DNA from: an uncultured Reyranella sp.
GTDB lineage: Bacteria; Pseudomonadota; Alphaproteobacteria; Reyranellales; Reyranellaceae
NCBI RefSeq assembly: GCF_945957355.1
Contig: NZ_CAMFKM010000023.1
Location: 1 to 48,042, forward strand
DNA: 48,042 bases
Direction: 5' to 3'
The notes beneath the pieces are model-generated. The model was not told where the DNA came from, did no database searches, and was given only the letters and a program-made list of their open reading frames with translations. Position numbers and translations under genes: made by a program. Position 1 is the first letter of the stretch. Each line of letters starts with the position of its first letter. Positions 1 through 8,104 of this stretch are shown in pieces.

Positions 1-762
1 CAGGGCACGCCCGATGCGGCGACCACGCCGGCGGCGCCCGAGAAGGAGACCTGGAAGGCTCCGTTCGGCGGCAACTTCACGGCCGGCTTCGCCGTCCTCA
101 ACGACTATTCCTATCGCGGCATCTCGCAGACCCAGCGCCAGATCGCCGTCCAGGCCGCCCTCGGCTACGAAACCCCAACCGTCAGCGAGAAGATCCCCCT
201 CAGCGCCTATGTCGGCGCCTGGGGCTCCAACGTGAACTTCCCCGGCACCGGCACGACCGCCGAGATCGACCTCCTCACCGGCCTCAAGCTCAAGCTCATG
301 GACGACAAGCTCACCTTCGACCTGGGCTACATCCGCTACAACTACCTCAGCGCCCCGTCGAACCTGTTCTACGACTTCAGCGAGTTCGGCCTCGTCGCCG
401 GATACGATTTCGGCGTCGCACAGGTCAGCGCCGCCGTCCGCTACAGCCCCAACTTCTTCGCCAACTCCGGCAACGCCTGGTACAAGTGGGCCTCGGTCAC
501 TGTCCCCATGCCGTTCCTCTACGTGAACGAAAACGTCGCGTTCAAGGCCTTCGGCACGATCGGCAACCAGTACGTCGAGCGCAACATCAACTACGGCATT
601 CCGAACGACAACTACTGGGACTGGCAGCTCGGCCTCGTCGTCTCCGTCTATGGCTTCGACCTCTCCGCCGTCTACACAGGCACCAACCTCAGCGTCCAGG
701 ACTGCCTCGGAACCCAGAACTGCGCCAGCCGCGTCATCCTCGGCATCGCAAAGGCGTTCTGA
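1..762 (+). CDS. TorF family putative outer-membrane porin, 3' part (5' end outside window)
   Basis: The frame is open from the first base of the window and ends in TGA at 760-762, so the start and signal peptide lie upstream. The visible 253 residues begin with an Ala/Pro-rich linker. A domain of amphipathic beta strands follows, containing NDYSYRGISQTQ near residues 38-49, which is typical of the TorF/TIGR02001 family of small predicted porins. Alternating aromatic and polar residues continue to the end, and the protein finishes in Lys-Ala-Phe; a C-terminal Phe is the usual outer-membrane beta-barrel insertion signal. The substrate is unknown. An internal ATG-like start near 232 would cut the barrel and is not the real start. 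The family call rests on remembered motif similarity. Confidence 0.85.
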   Translation, partial: QGTPDAATTPAAPEKETWKAPFGGNFTAGFAVLNDYSYRGISQTQRQIAVQAALGYETPTVSEKIPLSAYVGAWGSNVNFPGTGTTAEIDLLTGLKLKLMDDKLTFDLGYIRYNYLSAPSNLFYDFSEFGLVAGYDFGVAQVSAAVRYSPNFFANSGNAWYKWASVTVPMPFLYVNENVAFKAFGTIGNQYVERNINYGIPNDNYWDWQLGLVVSVYGFDLSAVYTGTNLSVQDCLGTQNCASRVILGIAKAF

Positions 763-792
763 TCTCTTTCACCTCCAACTCCCACACCACCA

Positions 793-903
793 CCTCATCC
801 TGAGGAACCGCGCGAAGCGCGGTGTCTCGAAGGATGGGCAACAGACGCGGTGTGTGCGGCTCATGCTTCGAGACGGCTGCTTCGCAGCCTCCTCGGCATG
901 AGG
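793..903. repeat. Bimodular palindromic intergenic repeat (two hairpins between complementary outer arms)
   Basis: Outer arms 793-806 and 890-903 are complementary at 12 of 14 positions. A second pair, 825-835 and 863-873, matches at 10 of 11. Each half also holds its own perfect hairpin: 808-822 (6-bp stem, GAA loop) and 875-889 (6-bp stem, TTC loop). The whole can therefore fold as one long hairpin or as two small ones. Elements of this style are dispersed in many alphaproteobacterial genomes. It lies between the convergent ends of the porin and cyo operons and may also act as a bidirectional terminator; neither side has a clear T-run. Confidence 0.7.
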
Positions 904-934
904 TTGGTGGTGGCGTTCTATCCGGTTGAAGAAG

Positions 935-1444
935 CTAGTGCCGGAACCGCAGGCTGACCGCCAGCATGCGCAGCGACAGGATGGCGAGGCTGAGGCCCAG
1001 CATCGCGAAGAGCAGGCTGGGTTCGGCCAGCGGCTGACCGCGATAGGGGAAGATCTGGCCGCCTATCAGCATGAACAGCCAGATGCCGCCCCAGCTCGCC
1101 ATCTCGAAGAGCGATGCCGAGCCGGGAATGTAGGCCGGCGGCTTCTGGTAGGGCCCGAACCGCACCCGCCAGAACATGTAGGCCGAGGCCACGAGGAACC
1201 ACAGGAAGCTCAGGAACTGCACCGCCGCCAGCAAGGTCACCGGCCTGGGAATACGACACCAGAAGGCCGGCATGCCGGCGGCGCAGAGACCGTCGAGGGC
1301 GCCTGCGGTCAAACCGAGCGCCGGCGTTTCCAGCGACAGGTTGGTGAGGGCGAGGTAGGCGAGAATCGTCGCTACGACGGGAGACAGGCCGACCGCCCAT
1401 TCCCACCGCGCGAGCGGTGTCATCTTCGACTTGACTTGTGCCAT
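935..1444 (-). CDS. Uncharacterised four-helix membrane protein, last gene of cyo operon
   Basis: This gives 169 residues with four probable membrane segments at about 16-36, 68-90, 111-130 and 138-160, a basic N-terminus (KSKMTPLARWEWAVG) and a basic C-terminus (SLRFRH). It starts 15 bp after cyoD on the same strand, so it is probably co-transcribed with the oxidase. I do not recognise a family. It is not CyoE (haem O synthase), which is larger and carries Asp-rich prenyltransferase motifs, and it lacks the SURF1 pattern. A role in assembly or stability of the oxidase is only a guess from position. The ribosome binding site is weak, so translation may be coupled to cyoD. Confidence 0.75.
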   Translation of the reverse strand: MAQVKSKMTPLARWEWAVGLSPVVATILAYLALTNLSLETPALGLTAGALDGLCAAGMPAFWCRIPRPVTLLAAVQFLSFLWFLVASAYMFWRVRFGPYQKPPAYIPGSASLFEMASWGGIWLFMLIGGQIFPYRGQPLAEPSLLFAMLGLSLAILSLRMLAVSLRFRH

Positions 1445-1459
1445 CGAGAACGCCGTCGA

Positions 1460-1774
1460 TTAAAGCAGCATGCGGCTGTGCAGGTCGAACATGATCCAGA
1501 AGCTGCCGCCCACCATGATGAACAGCAGGATGCCAGTGAAGACCAGTGCGAGCACATTCTCGCGCGGCGTGGTGGTGAAGTTGATGTGCAGGAAGAAGCG
1601 CAGATGGACCAGCACCTGCAACACGGCGGCAATGCCGATCACCAGAAGCGTGCGCTGTGGCGGCAGCGCGTGCGTGTAGACCAGCCAGAAGGGAACGGCG
1701 CTCAGGATGACGGCCAGCACGAAGCCTATCACGTAGGACCGAAGGCCATGCCCGGTTTCAGGATGTTCCATCAC
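1460..1774 (-). CDS. cyoD: Cytochrome bo3 ubiquinol oxidase subunit IV (CyoD)
   Basis: The 104-residue protein has three transmembrane helices, matching CyoD in length and layout. It opens with a short polar segment (MEHPETGHGLRSYVIGF); helix 1 is at about 13-32, helix 2 at 41-60 (ending LRFFLHINF, typical of the family) and helix 3 at 76-97. Subunit IV carries no cofactor and helps assemble the CuB-haem centre of subunit I in the inner membrane. The start codon overlaps the cyoC stop by 4 nt, which implies translational coupling. Family and context are both clear. Confidence 0.93.
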   Translation of the reverse strand: MMEHPETGHGLRSYVIGFVLAVILSAVPFWLVYTHALPPQRTLLVIGIAAVLQVLVHLRFFLHINFTTTPRENVLALVFTGILLFIMVGGSFWIMFDLHSRMLL

Positions 1775-2370
1775 AGCAGTCCCGGCAGATAGACGATGGA
1801 GAAGATGCCGATCCAGGCAATGTCGAGGAAGTGCCAGAAGAGGCCGAGCCGGTTCAGCCGCGAGGCGACCGGCATCGTGAGCCCCTTGAACGCGACCTGG
1901 GCGCCCAGGACCACGATCCAGATCAGGCCCATCGTGACATGGACACCGTGCGTGCCAACCAGGGTGAAGAAGGCCGAGAGGAAGCCGCTGCGGTCCGGAC
2001 CGGCGCCCTTGGCGATCATGCCGGCGAACTCGCGGACCTCGAGGAACACGAAGCCCGTACCCAGCAGGAAGGTGATGGCGAGCCAGGCCAGCACGGCACC
2101 GCGATTGCCGGCCTTCACCTGAAGGCTGGCGAAGCCGAAGGTCATGCTGGAGACCAGCAACAGCACCGTCTCGAGGGCGGCATTGTTCAGGTCGAAGAGC
2201 TGCTTGCCCGTGGGACCGCCGGCGGTGCCGGGGATCATGATGGCGTAGGTGGCGAACAGCAGGGCGAAGATCACCGCGTCGCCCATGAGATACAGCCAGA
2301 AGCCCAGCGCCCGCTGCTCGTGGGTCTCGATCTCCTCGCGCTCGTGCTCGCTCATATGGGCCACGCTCAT
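1771..2370 (-). CDS. cyoC: Cytochrome bo3 ubiquinol oxidase subunit III (CyoC)
   Basis: This is a 199-residue membrane protein with five predicted helices, the size and topology of CyoC (the seven-helix aa3-type subunit III is longer). The N-terminus is polar (HEREEIETHEQRALGFW), followed by helix 1 (LMGDAVIFALLFATYAIM). The conserved family stretch GTHGVHVTMGLIW is near residues 138-150. Subunit III belongs to the quinol-oxidising proton-pump complex in the inner membrane and supports proton uptake and stability. The start overlaps the cyoB stop by 4 nt and has a GGGAG-type ribosome binding site inside cyoB. Met6 is an alternative start. Confidence 0.94.
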   Translation of the reverse strand: MSVAHMSEHEREEIETHEQRALGFWLYLMGDAVIFALLFATYAIMIPGTAGGPTGKQLFDLNNAALETVLLLVSSMTFGFASLQVKAGNRGAVLAWLAITFLLGTGFVFLEVREFAGMIAKGAGPDRSGFLSAFFTLVGTHGVHVTMGLIWIVVLGAQVAFKGLTMPVASRLNRLGLFWHFLDIAWIGIFSIVYLPGLL

Positions 2371-4340
2371 GAGCGGCTCCCGAGCTGACGGTAGCGCTGG
2401 TCCTCGATGCGTTTCACCTCGGACGCGGACATGGTGAATTCCTGGTCGTCATTGGAGGAGCGCACGATCACGGCGGCGAACATGACGAGGCCGGAGGCGA
2501 GCACCAGCCACCAGATGTGCCAGACCATGGCAAACCCCAGGACGAAGCCAAAGGCGCCCAGGATCACGCCGATCGGCGTGTTGGAGGGAACGCGGATCGG
2601 TTCATAGGCGGCCGGCCGCCGATAGGCGGTGCCCTTCTCCTTCATCTCGAGGAAGGCCTCGCGGTCCGACACCGTCGGAATTACCGCGAAATTGTATGGC
2701 GGCGGCGGCGACGAGGTGGACCATTCCAGGGTGCGGCCGTCGAACGGGTCGCCCGTAAGGTCGCGCGTCTTGGCGCGGTCGCGTATCGAGACATAGAGCT
2801 GCATCACCATGCAGCCGATGCCGCAAAGGACGACCACGGCACCCGACGCCGCGACCAGCAGGTAGGGCTGCCAGGTCGGGTCGTTGTAGGTCTCCATGCG
2901 ACGCGGCATGCCTTTCAGGCCGAGCAGGTAGAGCGGCATGAAGGCGAGATAGAAGCCGATGATCCAGCACCAGAAGGCGCCGAGGCCCCAGCCGCGATGG
3001 AAGGCGAAGCCGAAGGCCTTGGGGAACCAGTACATGTAGCCGGCGAGATAGCCGAACAGCACGCCCGGGATGATCATGTTGTGGAAGTGCGCGACCAGGA
3101 AGGTCGTGTTGTGCATCAGGAAGTCGGCCGGCGGGATGGCCAGCAGCACGCCGGTCATGCCGCCGATGACGAAGGTCACGATGAAGCCGATGCTCCACAT
3201 CATCGACGGATGGAACTCGATGCGGCCGCGATACATGGTCAGCAGCCAGTTGAACACCTTCACGCCCGTGGGCACGGCGATGATCATGGTCATGACGCCG
3301 AAGAAGGCGTTGACGTTGGCGCTCGAGCCCATGGTGAAGAAATGGTGCAGCCAGACGGTGAACGACAGGATGCCGATCGCCGCCGTCGCATAGACCAGCG
3401 ATTCGTAGCCGAACAGGCGCTTGCGCGAGAAGGTCGACACGACTTCGGAGAAGATGCCGAAGGCCGGCAGGATCAGGATGTAGACCTCCGGATGGCCCCA
3501 GATCCAGAACAGGTTGACGTAGTTCATCATGTTGCCGCCATGCGCATTCGTGAAGAAGTGCATGCCGGCGAGGCGGTCGAGGGCGAGCAGGCCGCAGGCC
3601 ACGGTGATGGCCGGGAAGGCGAAGGCCATCAGGACCGAGGCGACGAGCGCGGTCCAGACGAAGGGCGTCATGCGCATCAGGGTCATGCCCGGCGCACGGC
3701 GCTTCAGGATCGTCACGATGAAGTTGATGCCCGACATGGTCGAACCGACGCCCGATATCAGGATGGCCCAGATCCAGTAGTCGACGCCGACGCCGGGATT
3801 ATACTCGACGCCCGAATAGGGCGGATAACCGGTCCAGCCCGCGGTCGAGAACTTGCCGATGACCAGCGAGACCATGACCAGCGCCGCGCCCGCCGCGCTC
3901 AGCCAGAGGCTGACGGCGTTCAGCCATGGGAAGGCCACGTCGCGCGTGCCGATCTGCAGCGGCACGATGACGTTCATCAATCCGGTCATGAACGGCATCG
4001 CCATGAAGAAGATCATGATGGTGCCGTGCGAGCTGAAGATCTGGTCGAAATGCTCGGGCGGCAGGTAGCCGCCGGCGTTCAGCGCCATCGCCTGCTGGGC
4101 GCGCATCATCAGGGCGTCGACGAAGCCGCGCAGCAGCATGATCAGCGCCAGCACCACGTACATGATGCCGATGCGCTTGTGGTCGACGCTGGTCAGCCAG
4201 TCGGTCCACAGATACTTCCACGCCTTCAGGTAGGTCAGCACGACGGCCACCAGCAGCGCGCCGCCCACGGTGACGGCAGCACCGCCCGCGGCGATGGGGC
4301 TGTAGAACGGCAGCGCGTCGATCGTCAGTTTGCCGAACAT
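2367..4340 (-). CDS. cyoB: Cytochrome bo3 ubiquinol oxidase subunit I (CyoB)
   Basis: This 657-residue haem-copper oxidase catalytic subunit oxidises ubiquinol, reduces O2 to water and pumps protons. Quinol-site residues known in E. coli are present: Arg71, Asp75, His97 and Gln100. The low-spin haem ligand is His105. CuB ligands are His283 (in HPEVY, with the cross-linking Tyr287), His332 and His333. His418 and His420 (VAHFHNM) bind the high-spin and low-spin haems. The K-channel Lys is Lys361. Length and numbering are within one residue of E. coli CyoB through this core. It follows cyoA after 3 bp and overlaps cyoC by 4 nt. No cyoE lies in the window, so haem O synthase must be encoded elsewhere. 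Confidence 0.97.
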   Translation of the reverse strand: MFGKLTIDALPFYSPIAAGGAAVTVGGALLVAVVLTYLKAWKYLWTDWLTSVDHKRIGIMYVVLALIMLLRGFVDALMMRAQQAMALNAGGYLPPEHFDQIFSSHGTIMIFFMAMPFMTGLMNVIVPLQIGTRDVAFPWLNAVSLWLSAAGAALVMVSLVIGKFSTAGWTGYPPYSGVEYNPGVGVDYWIWAILISGVGSTMSGINFIVTILKRRAPGMTLMRMTPFVWTALVASVLMAFAFPAITVACGLLALDRLAGMHFFTNAHGGNMMNYVNLFWIWGHPEVYILILPAFGIFSEVVSTFSRKRLFGYESLVYATAAIGILSFTVWLHHFFTMGSSANVNAFFGVMTMIIAVPTGVKVFNWLLTMYRGRIEFHPSMMWSIGFIVTFVIGGMTGVLLAIPPADFLMHNTTFLVAHFHNMIIPGVLFGYLAGYMYWFPKAFGFAFHRGWGLGAFWCWIIGFYLAFMPLYLLGLKGMPRRMETYNDPTWQPYLLVAASGAVVVLCGIGCMVMQLYVSIRDRAKTRDLTGDPFDGRTLEWSTSSPPPPYNFAVIPTVSDREAFLEMKEKGTAYRRPAAYEPIRVPSNTPIGVILGAFGFVLGFAMVWHIWWLVLASGLVMFAAVIVRSSNDDQEFTMSASEVKRIEDQRYRQLGSRS

Positions 4341-4343
4341 CCG

Positions 4344-5228
4344 CTATCTCCGGACCGGCGCGGAGTGCGCGTGGCCGCTGTGCCTGTACTTATCGATGAT
4401 CGAGTCGAACAGCCTGGGCTCGACGGTCGAATAGTAGGTGATGGGGTTGGCGCGGCTCTTCGCCGCCAGCGCCGGATAGGTCGTCGCGTCCAGCACCGCG
4501 CCACCCTGCTTGGCGCGGGCCACCCAGGCGTCGAAGTCGGCCTGGCTCATCGCCTGGACCTCGAAATGCTGCTGCGAATAGCCACCGCCGCTGTACTGGC
4601 TGTTGCGGCCGACGAAAGTGCCGGGCTGGTCGGCCAGCATCTGCAGCCGCGTCTGCATGCCGGCCATGGCGTAGATCTGCCCGGCGAGCTGCGGCACGTA
4701 GAAGGAGTTCATTACCGTGTCGGAGGTGATGCGCAGGCTGACCGGCCGGCCCGCCGGGAAGGCGAGCTGGTTCACCACGGCAATCCCCTGCTCCGGATAG
4801 ATGAACAGCCACTTCCAGTCCTGGGCCACGACCTGGACGTCGAGCGGTGCTTCCTTGGACTCAAGCGGCCTGTAGGGATCGAGCCGGTGGGTACTGCGCC
4901 ACAGGAGCACGGCGACAGCCATGACGATGAGGGCCGGGATCAGCCAGGTGAGCGCGTCGAGCCTGACGGAGTTGGCCCAGGTCGGGGTGTATACGGCCTT
5001 CGTGTTGGAGGCGCGATACCGGTAGGCGAACAGCAGAGTGAGGACGATGACCGGCACGATGACGAGCATCATCACGCAGAAGGCGTCGAACAGGAGATTC
5101 CGCTCAGCGAGCGCGATCGGCCCTTTGGGATCGATCACGGCGGCCCGCTTGAGGTCGCAGGCGCCCACGAAAAAGGCTACGCCGGCCGTCAAGGCCGCTC
5201 CCCGCCATCGAGTTACAGCCAGAGTCAC
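4344..5228 (-). CDS. cyoA: Cytochrome bo3 ubiquinol oxidase subunit II (CyoA), lipoprotein
   Basis: This 294-residue protein starts at GTG with a GGGGGAGC Shine-Dalgarno just upstream. It has a lipoprotein signal with lipobox Val-Gly-Ala-Cys24, two membrane helices at about 46-70 and 89-110, and a periplasmic cupredoxin domain. Where cytochrome c oxidases have the CuA ligands, this protein reads NSQYSGGGYSQQHFEV, without the two cysteines. That loss is the hallmark of quinol oxidases, so the electron donor is ubiquinol and not cytochrome c. It is the first gene of the cyoABCD operon. I could not identify a regulator site in the 105 bp upstream. Confidence 0.95.
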   Translation of the reverse strand: MTLAVTRWRGAALTAGVAFFVGACDLKRAAVIDPKGPIALAERNLLFDAFCVMMLVIVPVIVLTLLFAYRYRASNTKAVYTPTWANSVRLDALTWLIPALIVMAVAVLLWRSTHRLDPYRPLESKEAPLDVQVVAQDWKWLFIYPEQGIAVVNQLAFPAGRPVSLRITSDTVMNSFYVPQLAGQIYAMAGMQTRLQMLADQPGTFVGRNSQYSGGGYSQQHFEVQAMSQADFDAWVARAKQGGAVLDATTYPALAAKSRANPITYYSTVEPRLFDSIIDKYRHSGHAHSAPVRR

Positions 5229-5333
5229 GCTCCCCCGCCCGACCTATTGAACCGTCAGGCCAGAGTGAAGCTAGCTCATGTACAGAGCAACGATTCTTTT
5301 GTTGCGTTCAGGTCTTCGAAAACCGGCTGGCGA

Positions 5334-5720
5334 TCAGGTCTTTTGTCCGGCCGGCGCGGGCGTCGAAGCCGGCGGGGTCTTGCCGGCGGGATCCTTCGCG
5401 GTGCAGACGTCGGCGCGCAGACGCTCCTTCAAGGTGGCGATCTGATCCTCGATCTGCTTGTTCGCGAGCTTCTGCTTCTCGATCTGCTCTTCCAGCGCCT
5501 TCACCTGCGCGGCGTCGGGACCGGCCGGCGCGGGGGGCGCCGGGGGCGCCGGCAACTGCACGGCGACGTTCACGATCGGACGGTAGAACAGGTACCAGCC
5601 CAGGCCGAGGCCGGCGGCGAGCAGGAAGAAGCCGCCCACGAGGCCGCCCAGAATCCAGGGCCAGCGGGGGGAAGGCTGCTCTTGGACCTGTCGTACGGGA
5701 GGCGGAAGGGCGTCGGCCAT
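5334..5720 (-). CDS. Small single-pass membrane protein with coiled coil, function unknown
   Basis: The 128-residue product has a Pro-rich cytoplasmic start (MADALPPPVRQVQEQPSPRW), one strong transmembrane helix at about 22-46, and an Ala/Pro-rich linker. A predicted coiled coil follows at about 72-103 (AAQVKALEEQIEKQKLANKQ onward), then one Cys and a Pro/Ala-rich tail. AGGAG lies about 11 bp upstream of the ATG. The gene is on the same strand as the cyo operon, 105 bp upstream of cyoA, and may be separately transcribed. I do not recognise a family; the shape suggests a periplasmic coiled-coil anchor. Third-position GC fits a real gene. The much longer frame through the same region (to 6846) is a shadow of the thiolase gene. 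Confidence 0.7.
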   Translation of the reverse strand: MADALPPPVRQVQEQPSPRWPWILGGLVGGFFLLAAGLGLGWYLFYRPIVNVAVQLPAPPAPPAPAGPDAAQVKALEEQIEKQKLANKQIEDQIATLKERLRADVCTAKDPAGKTPPASTPAPAGQKT

Positions 5721-5828
5721 GTGCCAGTGAGGCTCCTTTGAAGGTGCCAGTCAACACCCGGCGCGCGGCGAAAATTGGGCGTGGGATGGGCCGCCCGGAG
5801 GCCCTTGCACCGTTCGGCGAGCGGTATA

Positions 5829-5844
5829 TGTGTATATGCACACA
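5829..5844. promoter_or_regulatory. Possible GntR-like inverted repeat upstream of the thiolase gene
   Basis: The arms TGTGT (5829-5833) and ACACA (5840-5844) flank a 6-bp AT-rich centre, about 66 bp before the thiolase start in a divergent intergenic region. The TGT-N6-ACA core resembles GntR-family operators, but a short palindrome like this can arise by chance and no GntR gene is in the window. Confidence 0.25.
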
Positions 5845-5910
5845 ATGGCGCCTCTCGACCCGTCGCGCGGTCGCGTCTAGGGTCCCCGCCACGAACCAAG
5901 GAGAGATCCC

Positions 5911-7080
5911 ATGACCGCCTGTATCGTCGGTTGGTCCCACGGCAAATTCGGCAAGCTCGATGGCGAGACCAGCGAATCTCTGATCGTCAAGGCGGCCTCC
6001 GAGGCCATCGCCCACGCCGGCATCGAGCCCAGGGACGTCGACGTGATCTACGTCGGCAACATGAACGGCGGCTTCGTGCGCCAGGAGTTCCATTCCTCGC
6101 TGCCGCTGCAGGCCCACCCCGACCTGCGCTTCAAGCCCTCGACCCGTGTCGAAAATGCCTGCGCCACCGGCTCGGCCGCGATCCACATGGGCCTGAACAC
6201 CCTGGCCGCCGGCAAGGCGCGCTTCGTGCTGGTGGTTGGTGTCGAGAAGATGACCGAGCTCAATTCCGCTCAGGCGGGCGAGGTGCTGATCAAGGCTTCC
6301 TACGTCGCCGAGGAAGCCACCATCGAGGCGGGCTTCGCCGGCATTTTCGGCAAGATCACCTCGGCCTACTTCCAGCGCTACGGCGACAAGTCCGACGCGC
6401 TCGCCAAGATCGCGGTCAAGGCGCACAGGAACGGTGCGAAGAACCCGTTCGCGCACTTCCAGAAGGAATTCGCCTACGATTTCTGCCGCACGCCGTCGGA
6501 CAAGAACCCGTTCGTCGCCGGCCCGCTGAAGCGCACCGACTGCTCGCCCGTCACCGACGGCGCGGCGGCGGTGATCCTGACCGACGTCGGCACGGCGCTG
6601 GGCATGAAGCAGGCGATCGCCTTCCGGGCCGCCGAGCACGTCAACGACTTCCTGCCGATGAGCCGGCGCGACATCATCAAGTTCGAGGGGCCGCAGTTCG
6701 CCTGGCAGCGGGCGCTGAAGTCCGCGCATCTCGACCTGCTCGACCTCTCTTTCGTCGAGAGCCACGACTGCTTCACCTCGGCCGAGCTGATCGAATACGA
6801 GGCGATGGGTCTCACCGCGCCGGGCGAAGGCGAACGCGCCATTCATGAAGGCTGGGTCGAGCGCGACGGCAAGCTGCCGGTCAACGTCTCAGGCGGCCTC
6901 AAGGCCAAGGGCCATCCGGTCGGCGCCACCGGCGTCAGCATGCACGTGATGTCGGCCATGCAACTTTCGGGCACCGCGCCGGAAGGCCTGCAACTGCCCA
7001 AGGCGAAGCTGGGCGGCGTGTTCAACATGGGCGGTGCCGCCGTCGCCAACTATGTGAGCATCCTCGAGCCGCTGCGCTAG
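5911..7080 (+). CDS. Thiolase family protein, SCP2-thiolase/acetyl-CoA acetyltransferase type
   Basis: The 389-residue enzyme is preceded by AGGAGAG. Cys84 (VENACATGSAA) is the acyl-accepting nucleophile; His285 in SHDCFT and His335 in GGLKAKGHPVGATG are the other conserved catalytic-site residues. The C-terminal Cys-Gly-Gly-Gly motif of degradative thiolases is replaced by FNMGGAAVAN, as usual for the SCP2/SCP-x branch. The expected reaction is thiolytic cleavage or condensation of acyl-CoAs in the cytoplasm; the chain length is unknown. No fatty-acid oxidation partners adjoin it. The gene 17 bp downstream on the same strand is Coq4-like and may be co-transcribed. Family call is secure, exact substrate not. 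Confidence 0.9.
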   Translation: MTACIVGWSHGKFGKLDGETSESLIVKAASEAIAHAGIEPRDVDVIYVGNMNGGFVRQEFHSSLPLQAHPDLRFKPSTRVENACATGSAAIHMGLNTLAAGKARFVLVVGVEKMTELNSAQAGEVLIKASYVAEEATIEAGFAGIFGKITSAYFQRYGDKSDALAKIAVKAHRNGAKNPFAHFQKEFAYDFCRTPSDKNPFVAGPLKRTDCSPVTDGAAAVILTDVGTALGMKQAIAFRAAEHVNDFLPMSRRDIIKFEGPQFAWQRALKSAHLDLLDLSFVESHDCFTSAELIEYEAMGLTAPGEGERAIHEGWVERDGKLPVNVSGGLKAKGHPVGATGVSMHVMSAMQLSGTAPEGLQLPKAKLGGVFNMGGAAVANYVSILEPLR

Positions 7081-7097
7081 CCCAAGGGCGAAACCAC

Positions 7098-8054
7098 GTG
7101 CGCACCGTCGGCCACCGCGAGAGCGAGGCCATCCTGGGGGCCATGCGCCAGGTGGCGCTGGCCGGGGGTCATGCGCTCTCCTACGCCGACACGGCGAGCA
7201 TCCTGGCGGCGGGGCACTATCTGCTGCGCCGCCGCGACCTCACCGATCCCGGCACGCTTCCCGCGGTCGAGCCGACCGACCTCGTCGCGACCCTGAAGGA
7301 CCGCGAGCTAGCAGAAGAGGCAGTAAAGTATCTCGCCATCATGGCGATGGTTGACGGCACGCTCGATCACGGCAAACTGAAGCGCGTGCTGGAATACTCC
7401 CGCGCGCTCGACATCGAGGCCGACTACCTGACCGACCTCGTCGAGGCGGCCTCGGGTCATCTCGCCTGGGCCACCGCCGACATGTGGCGCAAGAATTTCG
7501 ACAGCGTGCTCAGCCGTTCCTCCGCAGGCCTCGACCCGAATACCTGGATCCGTCCCTATGCCGGCGCCAATGCTGACCCCGCGCTGGTCGCGCGCTACGA
7601 GGCGTTGGGCAGTCTGCCGCAGAACAGTTTCGGCAAGGCCCTGTGGGATTTCGACAAGACCAACGGCTACCCCTTCCCCGGCGATCCGGCGGCGCTCAAT
7701 GCGGCCTTCGGCACGGCACACGATTCGACGCATGTGATCTCAGGCTACGACACCAGCGCGCGTGGCGAGTTGCTCGTCTCGACCTTCACGGCCGGCATGC
7801 ATCCGATCAACCCGATGAGTGGCCACATCCTCCCGGTGATCTTCTTCTTCCATTTCGGCGAGCAGCTGAACGATGTCGGCCACGCCGGCAAGGGCGGCCT
7901 AGATCCGGACGAGTTCTGGCACGCCTGGGCCCGCGGCGCCGAGATGACGACCGACCTCTTCGACCCGAAATGGAATGTCTGGGACTGGGTCGAGCACGAC
8001 CTCGACGAGTTGCGCCGCCAGTGGAACGTGACGTCGCCGGGAAACCGGCGTTAG
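7098..8054 (+). CDS. Coq4-like protein with TerB-like N-terminal helical half
   Basis: This 318-residue protein starts at GTG, 17 bp after the thiolase gene. The C-terminal half contains His208-Asp209-x2-His212-x11-Glu224 (HDSTHVISGYDTSARGE), the HDxxH-x11-E metal-site pattern of the ubiquinone-biosynthesis protein Coq4, followed by a hydrophobic helix as in Coq4. The N-terminal half (about 60-130, including LAIMAMVDGTLD) is all-helical and reminiscent of TerB/DUF533-type domains. Coq4 proteins act in ubiquinone assembly or C1 decarboxylation at the membrane. This protein is longer than typical Coq4 and may have another role. The Coq4 motif is directly visible; the TerB resemblance is an inference from helix pattern. 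Confidence 0.7.
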   Translation: MRTVGHRESEAILGAMRQVALAGGHALSYADTASILAAGHYLLRRRDLTDPGTLPAVEPTDLVATLKDRELAEEAVKYLAIMAMVDGTLDHGKLKRVLEYSRALDIEADYLTDLVEAASGHLAWATADMWRKNFDSVLSRSSAGLDPNTWIRPYAGANADPALVARYEALGSLPQNSFGKALWDFDKTNGYPFPGDPAALNAAFGTAHDSTHVISGYDTSARGELLVSTFTAGMHPINPMSGHILPVIFFFHFGEQLNDVGHAGKGGLDPDEFWHAWARGAEMTTDLFDPKWNVWDWVEHDLDELRRQWNVTSPGNRR

Positions 8055-8067
8055 GGCGAAATCAAAT

Positions 8068-8090
8068 CCTCCCCCGTAAGACGGGGGAGG
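8068..8090 (-). terminator. Hairpin between convergent genes, candidate terminator
   Basis: A perfect 10-bp stem (8068-8077 with 8081-8090) with a 3-nt AAG loop lies 14 bp after the Coq4-like gene and 15 bp after the end of the opposing SDR gene. On the minus strand the stem is followed by a T-rich stretch (ATTTGATTT), so it best fits termination of the SDR transcript. On the plus strand there is no T-run. Confidence 0.55.
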
Positions 8091-8104
8091 AGATGAGGTT
8101 GGCC

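Noticed and set aside
2517..5741. A 1074-codon open frame on the plus strand opposite cyoB and cyoA
   Set aside because: Shadow of the high-GC cyo genes on the other strand. It is rich in His, Arg, Gly, Asp and Gln, has no domains and no ribosome binding site, while cyoBA have complete catalytic motifs.
5308..6846. 512-codon minus-strand frame covering the thiolase gene
   Set aside because: The thiolase has catalytic Cys and His residues and a good ribosome binding site on the plus strand; only the 5334-5720 part in another frame is a plausible gene.
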